Below are positions 8,235 to 17,478 of a DNA stretch of 64,000 nucleotides, piece by piece. Position 1 is the first letter of the stretch; each line of letters begins with the position of its first letter. The notes beneath the pieces are model-generated. The model made no database searches. It worked only from the letters and a program-made list of their open reading frames with translations, and was not told the origin of the DNA. A program made the position numbers and the translations under genes. Source of the stretch: Lachnospiraceae bacterium (GTDB lineage: Bacteria > Bacillota > Clostridia > Lachnospirales > Lachnospiraceae); NCBI GenBank assembly GCA_017623675.1, contig JAGAOO010000075.1, positions 1 through 64,000 on the forward strand, written 5' to 3'.

Positions 8235-8900
8235 TCAATCTTTACTTTCAATGACATACAGAATTCCATCCCGTATCTTTATCTCTGCCATTGATTCCGT
8301 AATCTCATTACTGATTCCCCAACTCATTCCCATGGAAAAATCAGCATCATTTAATGGATACTTGAAACCTTTTAAGGTAATTCCTTTTACCTGTTCTGTA
8401 AACGGTAATAGAGACACATAAGAACCAAATTGATTCTTTTGTTCAATCGTCATATGCTTCTGCACCATTCGAATCCGATTATTGGAATCTACCAGTTCTG
8501 TTTCAATTCCGGCTTTCAATCCAAGAAGTAATAAACCCATATTTGCCATAACATGATCCAGTCGGCTTCCGGTAGCACCTAATATACAGATTTCTGCGGC
8601 TCCCTGTTCAATTGCAGTTATCACTGCCAGATGAGTATCTGTATAATCCTTTTCTGTGGGGTATTGCACGCTGACTACCTGGTCATTTTTTTCATATTCT
8701 TCTAACAATTCTAACGCTACCGAATCATAATCCCCCAACATTATATTTGGTTGTAAACCCAGTATTTTAGCTCCTTCTAATCCCCGGTCTGCAGTAATTA
8801 TTAGTTCCGGCCCCATGCTTCCATATTTTTCTTTGATATAACAAGAGGCGAATTCCGGATTTAATTCGCCTCCTGCTATGATTAAACATTTTCTTTTCAT
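8235..8900 (-). CDS. thiN: Thiamine pyrophosphokinase
   Basis: A 221-aa cytoplasmic enzyme transferring pyrophosphate from ATP to thiamine to form thiamine diphosphate. Family signatures are TADRGLEGAKILGLQPNIM with LGDYDSV following, PTEKDYTDTHLA and GATGSRLDH. It is the terminal gene of the yicC-to-thiN operon, the same position thiN holds in Bacillus. Its start follows the rpe stop by 3 bases. Confidence 0.94.
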   Translation of the reverse strand: MKRKCLIIAGGELNPEFASCYIKEKYGSMGPELIITADRGLEGAKILGLQPNIMLGDYDSVALELLEEYEKNDQVVSVQYPTEKDYTDTHLAVITAIEQGAAEICILGATGSRLDHVMANMGLLLLGLKAGIETELVDSNNRIRMVQKHMTIEQKNQFGSYVSLLPFTEQVKGITLKGFKYPLNDADFSMGMSWGISNEITESMAEIKIRDGILYVIESKD

Positions 8901-8903
8901 TGT

Positions 8904-9554
8904 CTAGTACATTCTCTTAATAAACTCTTTTACATTTGCCTTTATATCATCATGAAAAATTGCAGAGCCTGCTACAATTACATTGGCACCGGCATCTACA
9001 ACTGCAGCAATATTATTTAATGTAATACCACCATCTACCTCTATCTCCAGATTCTTTAGTCCTTTATCATCCGCAATCTTATGAATTCGTTTGATTTTAT
9101 CCAGCATTCCGGGAATAAACGTCTGCCCGCCAAAGCCGGGATTCACACTCATGACAACTGCCAAATCAATATCGTCAAATATGTAATTCAATACATTCAC
9201 AGAGGTTGCCGGATTCAAAGCAACACCGGCTTTCATATCCAATTCACGAATTCTGCAAATGGTACGATGCAAATGAGTACAAGCTTCTGTATGAACCGTA
9301 ATAATATCTGCTCCTGCATCTTTAAATTCCTGCAGATATCGGATTGGCTCTTCAATCATCAAATGTACATCCAAAGGTTTATCTGTCACCTTACGAATGG
9401 CTTCAATCACAGGTATACCAAAAGATATATTTGGTACAAACTGACCATCCATAATATCTAAATGGATGTAATCTGCTCCTGCTTCATCAACGATTTTAAT
9501 CTGTTCCCCTAAATTAGTAAAATCTGCGGATAATACCGATGGTGATAATTTCAT
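8904..9554 (-). CDS. rpe: Ribulose-phosphate 3-epimerase
   Basis: A 216-aa TIM-barrel enzyme interconverting ribulose-5-phosphate and xylulose-5-phosphate in the pentose phosphate pathway. The metal-binding histidines sit in YIHLDIMDGQFVPN and VHLM, and the phosphate-binding region reads VMSVNPGFGGQTF. AAGGAG precedes the start. It lies 1 base after rsgA, so the two are probably translationally linked. Confidence 0.97.
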   Translation of the reverse strand: MKLSPSVLSADFTNLGEQIKIVDEAGADYIHLDIMDGQFVPNISFGIPVIEAIRKVTDKPLDVHLMIEEPIRYLQEFKDAGADIITVHTEACTHLHRTICRIRELDMKAGVALNPATSVNVLNYIFDDIDLAVVMSVNPGFGGQTFIPGMLDKIKRIHKIADDKGLKNLEIEVDGGITLNNIAAVVDAGANVIVAGSAIFHDDIKANVKEFIKRMY

Positions 9555-9555
9555 G

Positions 9556-10434
9556 CTACCAACTCCTTGTATTTTTTAATTCTTCATAAAGTTCTATATA
9601 GTTTTTATAGCGAATCGTACTGATTTCTCCTGCCTCTACTGCCTGCTTTACACAACAATCCGGTTCGTGCGTATGGGAACACCCTAAAAATCGGCATTTC
9701 CCTTCATATTCCTGAAACTCTGCGTAATACTGTCTCAATTCGTCCTTGTCCAGCTTTTCTAAATATAACGTACTAAACCCCGGTGTATCAATCAAAAACG
9801 TACTATCTTCTGCTTTCATCAACTCCGAATGTCGCGTCGTATGCTTTCCACGCTTAATTTTTTCACTAATTTCTCCGGTCTTTACATTTGCTTCCGGCAT
9901 CAATTCGTTTAAAAGGGAAGATTTACCTACACCGGAAGGTCCCGCAAACACAGTGGTCTTACCATGAATCAGCTTTCGTACCTGTTCCATTCCTTCCCCT
10001 GTATAGGTACTGATTAAAATAACCGGCATTCCACATTTGGCATATGCCTGTTCCAATCGTTCCAGCATCCCATCTTCCGCTATGTCTATCTTATTAAAGC
10101 ATATGATAGTATTAACCTGCTGACGGTTCATAAGCACTAAGAACCGATCCAACAGGTTAAGGTTGGGATTGGGCTGAGCAGCCGCAAACTCAATCAATGC
10201 CTGATCTACATTTGCAACTGCCGGCCGTATTAATTCATTTATACGTTCTGATATTTCTATAATATTTCCCAGCTTCTTTTCTTCGTCCAATACATCAATG
10301 GTAACATTATCTCCCGGCAAGGGCTTTAATTTCTGATTGCGAAAACTCCCTTTTGCCTTACATTCGTACAATCCATGCTCCGGTATGTCTACATAATAGA
10401 AGCCACCAATTCCCTTAATAATTTTTCCCTGCAT
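9556..10434 (-). CDS. rsgA: Ribosome small subunit-dependent GTPase A
   Basis: A 292-aa GTPase that checks late 30S subunit maturation. It has an N-terminal OB fold, a circularly permuted GTPase domain with G4 (FNKID) before G1 (GPSGVGKSSLL) and G3 (DTPG), and a C-terminal zinc motif (CRFLGCSHTHEPDCCV). It sits between prkC and rpe, the position conserved in Firmicutes, with only 7 bases between prkC and rsgA. Confidence 0.96.
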   Translation of the reverse strand: MQGKIIKGIGGFYYVDIPEHGLYECKAKGSFRNQKLKPLPGDNVTIDVLDEEKKLGNIIEISERINELIRPAVANVDQALIEFAAAQPNPNLNLLDRFLVLMNRQQVNTIICFNKIDIAEDGMLERLEQAYAKCGMPVILISTYTGEGMEQVRKLIHGKTTVFAGPSGVGKSSLLNELMPEANVKTGEISEKIKRGKHTTRHSELMKAEDSTFLIDTPGFSTLYLEKLDKDELRQYYAEFQEYEGKCRFLGCSHTHEPDCCVKQAVEAGEISTIRYKNYIELYEELKNTRSW

Positions 10435-10441
10435 ATACTAC

Positions 10442-12649
10442 CTATTCTTCTGAAATCTGAACATTTACAGACTGTGATACATCACTTGGTTGGGTAGTAG
10501 AACCATTATACTGTACCTGTAATTGACCCGGTGATTTCAGACCTGTCAACGTTTTTCCGTCCAGCGAAATCGTTGGATTCGATGCTGACAGACCGGTTGG
10601 AGCCAATACTTGTTTCATATCCCCACCAACCACATAATATACTGCCACATTGTAACTATTGGTAGAATCTGCTGCTCCGGTAAAGGTAATGCTTCCACTA
10701 AAGGTTGCCGTATAGGTTTTTACCTCTTCTGAAGTTGGTTCCGGTCCCTTACTGATTGTAATATCCACGGTAGAACCTTCATTCACCTTCGTTCCCTGAC
10801 TGGTGCTCTGTGCAATAACCTTGCCTGCTTCAACAGAATCACTGTATTCCTCTGTAACATTACCAAGACTCAACTTCCGGTTCTGCAATTCAGCAGATGC
10901 CTCCTGCTGTGTCTTTCCCCGTAAATCCGGCACTTCTGTTTCTTTTGTTTCCGGACCGTTACTAATTACAATCTTAATCTTAGAACCCTTTGCTACCATC
11001 TGGGTTGCACCCGGCTCCTGACTGATAACATGATCCTTTTCAACCTCATCACTAAATTCATATGCATGGGTAACATCTAAATCCGCATCCGCTAACATCG
11101 TTTCTGCCCGGTCAACCGCATAACCAACTACATTTGGTACGGAAACTTCTTCTTTTCCTGCACTAACAACAATCTTTACTTCTGAGCCTTCCGGAATCAT
11201 ATCTCCCTTATCATAGCTCTGGGATATAACAATATCTGCATCAATGGCGTCATCATTGACATGCTCCACTGTATATGGAATCTCTGCTATCTTTAATGCA
11301 TTCTCTGCATCCTCAATATTCATGCCTACCACATCAAGTGTCATCTCAACTGATTGATTATCTTCATTTTCTGATGAATGATTACCACCAAATTTAAACC
11401 AGCCTGCTGCTTTACCAACTAACAGCATAACAAACATTGCAATAATTACAGCTGCAACAATACCGCCAATCATCACTATCTTCTGGAGTTTCGGATCAAC
11501 ATCACCATCTTCCTCGTTATCCGGTAACTTTGCCGGGATTTCCCCTTCCTCATCATCCTCATCGTCATAATCATAGTTATAATCTTCATCATCCGGGTCA
11601 AAATCCTCATCCATAGTTGACTGAGGTGCTGTGGTCTGTGGAGTTACCGGACGTCTTGCCGCTGTCGGCTGTTCGTTCTGATATGCACTTGTATAAGCAC
11701 CGGTATCCTCCGGTTCCTCTAAAGATTTCTGTGCGGCAGATTCTTTAATGCTATTCATCTCCGCATCTGACATCATAACCGTTGGTGCATCCGCTGCAGT
11801 ATTGGTTCCTAAAACAACGAAATCACCGTTTGGATTAGTGGCAACCCGTTTCAAATCAGCAATTAACGCACTGGCTGTTAAATATCTGCGTTCCGGCTTC
11901 TTCTGGGTACACTTTAATATTACCTTTTCAAAGCTTGCAGGAATATCAGGGTAATACTCTCTCGGCGGAATCATTTCTCCCTGAATATGCATTAACGCAA
12001 CCGTTACATTATTATCTCCTTCAAAAGGAACCCTTCCGGTTACCATTTCATACATGGTAATACCTAAGGAATAAATATCACTCTTTTCATCACTATAACC
12101 ACCTCTTGCCTGCTCTGGTGACACATAATGTACACTTCCCATTGCATTAGAGGCAACTGTATTGGAAGTAGCAGCTCTGGCAATACCAAAATCTGTCACC
12201 TTCAAGGTGCCATTCTTTGACACAATAATATTCTGTGGCTTAATATCCCGATGTATCGTATGGTTCTGATGTGCCACTTCAATACCGGAAGCAATCTGTA
12301 AAGCAAAATCCAATGCCTGCTCTGCAGGTAATCTTCCGTTATTCATAATGTATTCCTTCAAGGTAATACCTTCTACGAATTCCATTACAATGTAATAGAT
12401 GCCTTCATCTTCTCCAACATCATATACATTTACAATATTCGGATGTGCAAGCCCTGCTGCAGACTGTGCCTCTACGCGGAATTTTGAAACAAAATTCCGG
12501 TCATCACTAAACTCATTTTTTAATACTTTGACTGCCACATAACGATTTAACTTATGATCCTTTGCCTTATAGACCTCCGACATACCGCCTGAACCTACAA
12601 GCTCGATTATCTCATATCGATCACCTAACATCATACCTGGTTTTAACAT
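10442..12649 (-). CDS. prkC: PASTA-domain serine/threonine kinase PrkC
   Basis: A 735-aa membrane kinase. The kinase domain (about 10-270) has the ATP lysine K41, the HRDIKPQN catalytic loop (D135) and DFG (D153). An acidic linker (about 345-385, long Asp/Glu/Tyr runs) precedes one membrane helix (about 391-411). Outside lie three PASTA repeats, each with its GS.V.I.VS-type ending, then a Thr/Ser-rich C-terminal domain of about 80 residues. In Firmicutes this kinase senses peptidoglycan fragments and controls growth, cell wall synthesis and exit from dormancy. It follows its phosphatase prpC by 16 bases. Confidence 0.96.
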   Translation of the reverse strand: MLKPGMMLGDRYEIIELVGSGGMSEVYKAKDHKLNRYVAVKVLKNEFSDDRNFVSKFRVEAQSAAGLAHPNIVNVYDVGEDEGIYYIVMEFVEGITLKEYIMNNGRLPAEQALDFALQIASGIEVAHQNHTIHRDIKPQNIIVSKNGTLKVTDFGIARAATSNTVASNAMGSVHYVSPEQARGGYSDEKSDIYSLGITMYEMVTGRVPFEGDNNVTVALMHIQGEMIPPREYYPDIPASFEKVILKCTQKKPERRYLTASALIADLKRVATNPNGDFVVLGTNTAADAPTVMMSDAEMNSIKESAAQKSLEEPEDTGAYTSAYQNEQPTAARRPVTPQTTAPQSTMDEDFDPDDEDYNYDYDDEDDEEGEIPAKLPDNEEDGDVDPKLQKIVMIGGIVAAVIIAMFVMLLVGKAAGWFKFGGNHSSENEDNQSVEMTLDVVGMNIEDAENALKIAEIPYTVEHVNDDAIDADIVISQSYDKGDMIPEGSEVKIVVSAGKEEVSVPNVVGYAVDRAETMLADADLDVTHAYEFSDEVEKDHVISQEPGATQMVAKGSKIKIVISNGPETKETEVPDLRGKTQQEASAELQNRKLSLGNVTEEYSDSVEAGKVIAQSTSQGTKVNEGSTVDITISKGPEPTSEEVKTYTATFSGSITFTGAADSTNSYNVAVYYVVGGDMKQVLAPTGLSASNPTISLDGKTLTGLKSPGQLQVQYNGSTTQPSDVSQSVNVQISEE

Positions 12650-12665
12650 CTTTACACCTCTCTAT

Positions 12666-13388
12666 TTACTGTACCGCCACAAGGGCTGCTATATTATCTT
12701 TACCGCCATAATAATTCGCCCGATCAATCAGACGTTCCACAGCAGTATTTGGTTTTTCCGCTTCCATAATAATATTCAGAAGTTCATCATCCTCTACCAT
12801 ATTTGATAAACCATCTGAACACATTAAAATTCTTTCATCCATGTGTAATTCTATTTCAAAGAAATCCGGAACTGCTTCCTCTCCAACACCTAAGGCTCTG
12901 GTAATAATATTCTTTTCCGGATGATTTCGCACTTTCAATGGGTTTAACTGTCCTGTTCGGATTAATTCCTCTACCAAAGAATGGTCTAATGTAATCTGTC
13001 GTATTGTATCCTTTCCTAACAGATACAATCGACTATCACCAATATTTGCTACATACAAATGATTCTCAGCAACAACGGCACAGACAAATGTGGTACCCAT
13101 TCCACTTAATTCTTCCCGTTCCCTTGATGCCGCCAAGATTCCTTCGTTTACTGTACGAATCCCCTTCTTCATAACGGTTATCGGATTCGTATCCTCACAT
13201 TTCTTCACAAATTCAACGAATCGAAATACTGCATACGAAGAAGCATAATCTCCGGCCTTATGACCGCCCATACCATCGGCAACGATGTATAGATTGGGGA
13301 GATTACCTACAGGCTCATCACTAAAGAACAGATTATCCTGATTCATACTCCGCTTCTTACCTATATCTGTTTTTCCAAATGATAACAA
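12666..13388 (-). CDS. prpC: PP2C-family serine/threonine phosphatase
   Basis: A 240-aa metal-dependent phosphatase opposing PrkC. Metal-binding signatures are RSMNQDN, VADGMGGHKAGDYAS, NIGDSRLYL and MCSDGLSNMV. The start appears to be TTG at 13388, preceded by AGGAGG at good spacing. It lies 12 bases after rlmN and directly upstream of prkC, the usual pairing. Confidence 0.95.
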   Translation of the reverse strand: MLSFGKTDIGKKRSMNQDNLFFSDEPVGNLPNLYIVADGMGGHKAGDYASSYAVFRFVEFVKKCEDTNPITVMKKGIRTVNEGILAASREREELSGMGTTFVCAVVAENHLYVANIGDSRLYLLGKDTIRQITLDHSLVEELIRTGQLNPLKVRNHPEKNIITRALGVGEEAVPDFFEIELHMDERILMCSDGLSNMVEDDELLNIIMEAEKPNTAVERLIDRANYYGGKDNIAALVAVQ

Positions 13389-13400
13389 ATCAGCTTCCTC

Positions 13401-14429
13401 CTACTTCGTTTTTTGCAGATAATTTCTCCTAAGCTGTCCACAGGCAGCATCAATATCGCTACCCATACCTCTTCTTATAGTAACATTTATTTGATTATTT
13501 TCAAGTACATATTTGAAATTTTGTATAGTTTTGTCCGTTGCTCGTTGAAAATTCCGCTCTTTTATCGGGTTCACCGGAATCAAATTTACATGGCAGGGAG
13601 CCTGTTTTTTTAACAATTCTGCCAATCGTTTGGCATGGGCGGTTGTATCATTCACCCCCTGTACCAGACTATATTCATAAGTCACCCGCCGTCCTGTCTG
13701 CTTAAAATAGTATTGACAGGCCTCTAATACTTCCGTCAGATGATATTTTCTTGCAATCGGCATTAATTCCTGTCGTTCTTCATCCGTAGTGGCATGCAGG
13801 GACAATGCAAATGTAATCTGTAGTCCTTCCTCTGCCAGCCTTCGGATTTCCGGAACCAGACCGCAACTGGAAACCGTAATATTCCTCTGACTGATGTGTA
13901 AGCCCTTTTCATCAGAAATTAATTTCAAAAAACGGATGAGATTCTGATAATTGTCCAAGGGCTCTCCGGAACCCATCACCACAATGTTGGAAATCCGTTC
14001 TCCCATAAGCATCTGCATGGCATAAACCTGGTCCAGCATCTCCGAAGGAGTCAGGTTACGCACCACACCATCAATGGTAGATGCACAGAATTTGCAGCCC
14101 ATCCGGCAGCCTACCTGAGAGGAAATACATACGGAATTACCATGTTTATAGGGCATCCATACACTTTCAATCAGATTATTATCCTGCAACCGGAACAAAA
14201 ACTTATTCGTACCGTCCAATTTGGAGGTGAATCGGGCTTCTTCCTCCACACCCATCCATTGCTCCTTCAGAAATTCCCGAATCTCCTTTGGCAGATTCTT
14301 CATTTCCTCCGGAGAACGAACCAACTTCTGGTGAATCCATTGATAAATCTGTCCGGTGCGATACTTCGGATATCCATGTTCTATTATATAATTCTCTAAT
14401 TCTTCATATGTCATGGAACGAACATCCAT
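13401..14429 (-). CDS. rlmN: Dual-specificity RNA methyltransferase RlmN
   Basis: A radical SAM enzyme that methylates C2 of A2503 in 23S rRNA and A37 of some tRNAs. The cluster motif is CRMGCKFC, with GSGEPLDNY nearby and the two family cysteines (CASTID region and C-terminal DAACGQL). A longer frame begins at 14540 inside rsmB, but the ATG at 14429 follows AGAGGT and gives 342 aa, the normal length, so that start is preferred. Confidence 0.94.
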   Translation of the reverse strand: MDVRSMTYEELENYIIEHGYPKYRTGQIYQWIHQKLVRSPEEMKNLPKEIREFLKEQWMGVEEEARFTSKLDGTNKFLFRLQDNNLIESVWMPYKHGNSVCISSQVGCRMGCKFCASTIDGVVRNLTPSEMLDQVYAMQMLMGERISNIVVMGSGEPLDNYQNLIRFLKLISDEKGLHISQRNITVSSCGLVPEIRRLAEEGLQITFALSLHATTDEERQELMPIARKYHLTEVLEACQYYFKQTGRRVTYEYSLVQGVNDTTAHAKRLAELLKKQAPCHVNLIPVNPIKERNFQRATDKTIQNFKYVLENNQINVTIRRGMGSDIDAACGQLRRNYLQKTK

Positions 14430-14484
14430 GTCTTTACCTCTTGTTTTTTCCATCCTTAAACTTCTATCGAATCCTTCTTTTCTT

Positions 14485-15915
14485 TCAACAGCCCTTAGCT
14501 GTTTTCTTCTTCCGAAGCAGAGCAAAAAAGAATCCGTCACAATCCTGTTTGCCCGGCAGTAAGGTACAATATCCCTGTTGCAGATTCGTACCCGGTTGCT
14601 CCCTTACTTGTTCTACTAACCGGCTTGGTAACAACGGTTCAATATCAACCGGTTCAAAGGGGAATTGTTCCTGTATCCATGCAACCTGTTGTTCATTTTC
14701 ATTGGGATTCACCGTACAGGTGCTATATAGGAAATATCCATCTTCCTTCACATATTGGGTTACCACCTGTAAGATATCCCTCTGTAAAACCTGTAATTCG
14801 TCTAATTGTTCCTTCGTTACGTGATACTTGATATCCGGTTTCCGTCCAATCACACCTAAGCCGGAGCATGGAACATCTGCCATAACAATATCTATATTTT
14901 TTATTTTGCTTTTATCTAAAGTCAGGGCATTCCAAACTTCTACCTTCAGATTGGAATAACCCATTCGTTCTATATTTTCTTCAATACGTTCTACTTTCCC
15001 TTCGCTGATATCTCTGGCAATCACTATACCGGAATCATGTGAAATATCACCTGATTGAGATAGTTTTTCTGCTAAAAACAACCGCTCGGCTGCATGCAAA
15101 CTTTTTCCTCCCGGGGCAGCACACACATCCAGAATGATATCTCCTGCTTTTGTCTGCACCAAGTTTCCCTGTAAAATAGAACTCTCGTCCTGTACGGTAA
15201 TCCAGCCCTGACGAAATGCTTTGATTCGGTTTACATAGTTAATTCCTGATAATCGTAACGCATTGTCAGCGTAAAATCCGGCTTCTGCCTGAATGCCTTC
15301 CTTTTGCAGTTCCTGCAAGACTTCTTCCATGGTAGTACGTGCCAGATTCACCCGTACCGTAAGAGGTGATTCCTGCAAAAATGCCTGCAACATGGTTTCT
15401 GTCAATTCCAAGGAATACCATTCCAATAATTGTTCTACCAGCCATTCCGGTATAGAATAGGCAATCGATAAATATTGGATTTCATTTTCTGCTCTGCTCG
15501 GCAATGAAATACGTTCCTGCTGACGAGCCAGATTCCGAAGAACCCCATTGACAAATCCGCTCAAAGACTGAAAGCCTTTTTTCTTTGCCAGCTTTACTGC
15601 TTCGTTGCACACTGCTTCCTCCGGTACACTGTCCATGAACCGAAGCTGATATAAGCTCATGCGAAACAAATTCCGAATCAGAGACTTACATTTGTTAACC
15701 GGTGTCTTGGAAACCTGGTTAATAATATAATCCAATTGTATCTGATATTCTAATGTTCCCTCGCATAATCTTGTATAAAAACTGCGTTCCTGCTTGCTCA
15801 TATACTGGTAATTCCGCAGGGTACTGCTGATTGCTTCACTGGCATGCTTCGTACCCTTATCAATATCCATCAAGGTTACTAATACCAGTTCCCGTACATT
15901 AATTTCACTTGCCAT
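14485..15915 (-). CDS. rsmB: 16S rRNA m5C967 methyltransferase RsmB
   Basis: A 476-aa protein with an N-terminal NusB-like RNA-binding domain (about 1-140) and a C-terminal SAM methyltransferase domain. The SAM motif is DVCAAPGGKSLHAAE, and the catalytic cysteines lie in ADVPCSGLG and YSTCTVNP. The ATG at 15915 is chosen because GGAG precedes it by 6 bases; an upstream TTG four codons earlier is possible. It lies 30 bases after fmt in the same operon order as in Bacillus. Confidence 0.95.
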   Translation of the reverse strand: MASEINVRELVLVTLMDIDKGTKHASEAISSTLRNYQYMSKQERSFYTRLCEGTLEYQIQLDYIINQVSKTPVNKCKSLIRNLFRMSLYQLRFMDSVPEEAVCNEAVKLAKKKGFQSLSGFVNGVLRNLARQQERISLPSRAENEIQYLSIAYSIPEWLVEQLLEWYSLELTETMLQAFLQESPLTVRVNLARTTMEEVLQELQKEGIQAEAGFYADNALRLSGINYVNRIKAFRQGWITVQDESSILQGNLVQTKAGDIILDVCAAPGGKSLHAAERLFLAEKLSQSGDISHDSGIVIARDISEGKVERIEENIERMGYSNLKVEVWNALTLDKSKIKNIDIVMADVPCSGLGVIGRKPDIKYHVTKEQLDELQVLQRDILQVVTQYVKEDGYFLYSTCTVNPNENEQQVAWIQEQFPFEPVDIEPLLPSRLVEQVREQPGTNLQQGYCTLLPGKQDCDGFFFALLRKKKTAKGC

Positions 15916-15945
15916 ATTATTCTCCAACCCGGATTACTTCTATCC

Positions 15946-16920
15946 TTATGATGTGCTCTCTGCATCTTTTCCTAATTTCATTCCTGTCGTTACCGAATAT
16001 CCCAGTAAAAATGCGGCAGTTTCCATTCTCTTCTTTCCCTCAAGCTGTAAGGAGCGAATACACAACGCTCCGCTTCCACATTGAACTGTAAAAGACTTCT
16101 TATCCACAGCAACGATGGTTCCTGCATCCGCTTTCGTATGATTCTCTGTTATTGTCCCATTCGGTTCTGCTACCACATCTGCTTCAAAAACCTTTAATGT
16201 CTTTCCTTGCAAATAGGTATATGCACTCGGCCAAGGATTTAGTCCACGAATCAACCGTTCTAACTCCTCTGCGGATTTCTGAAAATCCAATTCTCCCATT
16301 GCCTTATTCAACATATGGGCATAGCAGCTCTGGCTGTCATCCTGTGGAATTCTCGGTGCAGTGCCTTTTTCCAGCTTCTCTAGCGTTGATAGACATAGTT
16401 TTGCACCGGCTGCTGCCAGCTTATCATGATAAGTTCCTCCTGTTTCCTTTGTATCAATAGGAACGACTGTTTTCTCAATCATATCTCCGGTATCCAAGCC
16501 TTTTGCCATATACATAGTGGTTACACCACTTTCCTTCTCGCCATCTATGATAACCCTCTGAATTGGTGCTGCTCCCCGATATTTTGGAAGTAGGGAGGCA
16601 TGAACATTAATACAACCAAGCGGCGGAATACTCAAAATGGTTTCCGGAAGAATTTGACCAAATGCAACCACTACAATTACATCCGGTTTTAGCCGCTTCA
16701 TTTCTTCTACTACCTCCGGTTCCCGTACTTTTATGGGTTGGTATACCGGGATATTATATTCGATCGCTTTTTCTTTCACCGGAGTAAACTGCATACTCTT
16801 GCCTCTGCCTTTTGGTTTATCCGGCTGCGTGTATACACCTACAACCTCATGTCCATCCTTTATAATTGCATCTAACACCTGAACAGCAAAATCCGGTGTT
16901 CCCATAAAAATAATTCGCAT
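15946..16920 (-). CDS. fmt: Methionyl-tRNA formyltransferase
   Basis: A 324-aa enzyme formylating initiator Met-tRNA with 10-formyl-THF. Signatures are MRIIFMGTPDFA at the start, the active-site stretch HASLLPKYRGAAPIQ, and DTGDM. The frame is open to 16962, but the ATG at 16920 starts at the family's normal N-terminus and has AAGGGAG upstream. It lies 19 bases after def, whose product removes the formyl group later. Confidence 0.96.
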   Translation of the reverse strand: MRIIFMGTPDFAVQVLDAIIKDGHEVVGVYTQPDKPKGRGKSMQFTPVKEKAIEYNIPVYQPIKVREPEVVEEMKRLKPDVIVVVAFGQILPETILSIPPLGCINVHASLLPKYRGAAPIQRVIIDGEKESGVTTMYMAKGLDTGDMIEKTVVPIDTKETGGTYHDKLAAAGAKLCLSTLEKLEKGTAPRIPQDDSQSCYAHMLNKAMGELDFQKSAEELERLIRGLNPWPSAYTYLQGKTLKVFEADVVAEPNGTITENHTKADAGTIVAVDKKSFTVQCGSGALCIRSLQLEGKKRMETAAFLLGYSVTTGMKLGKDAESTS

Positions 16921-16939
16921 ATCTGATTCTGCTCCCTTA

Positions 16940-17401
16940 CTATTCCACATCTCGCAATCCATCTGTTACATGATCCCGATACAGGACACCATCTAAATGG
17001 TCTAACTCATGACAGATTGCTCTTGCCAACAATTCTGTACCTTCGACAATAATTTCTTCCATATTTTCATCCAAAGCTTTGCATTTCACATAATTCGGAC
17101 GACTAACCGTTCCTACCTTGCCCGGCAGACTCAAGCACCCTTCATCACCCGTCTGCTCCCCGGAGGTTTCTAAAATTTCAGGATTGATTAGCACCAATGG
17201 ATTGTCATCCCCAATATCAATCACTACTATCCGCTTTAAGATACCTACCTGAGGCGCGGCAAGTCCAACACCATTTGCTTCATACATGGTATCAAACATA
17301 TCATCAATCAACTGTAATAACCGTGGTGTCATCTTATCAATTGGTTTACATTGCTTTCTTAAAACTGAATCTCCTTCGTACCGAATGTTCCGTATTGCCA
17401 T
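16940..17401 (-). CDS. def: Peptide deformylase
   Basis: A 153-aa metalloenzyme removing the N-formyl group from new proteins. All three motifs are present: [19 protein letters not shown] (metal Cys) and [10 protein letters not shown] (metal His and catalytic Glu). AGGAAGG precedes the start. It follows priA by 77 bases, a slightly larger gap than its neighbours. Confidence 0.97.
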   Translation of the reverse strand: MAIRNIRYEGDSVLRKQCKPIDKMTPRLLQLIDDMFDTMYEANGVGLAAPQVGILKRIVVIDIGDDNPLVLINPEILETSGEQTGDEGCLSLPGKVGTVSRPNYVKCKALDENMEEIIVEGTELLARAICHELDHLDGVLYRDHVTDGLRDVE

Positions 17402-17478
17402 TTTTCCTTCCTGCCTTTCTTAAATATGTTGCTATTTTATCATCATTCCATTATTTATGCAATTTTGAGAAAGCTGTA

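Noticed and set aside
14288-14824. 178-codon open frame on the plus strand
   Set aside because: Antisense to rlmN and rsmB; both real genes explain it.
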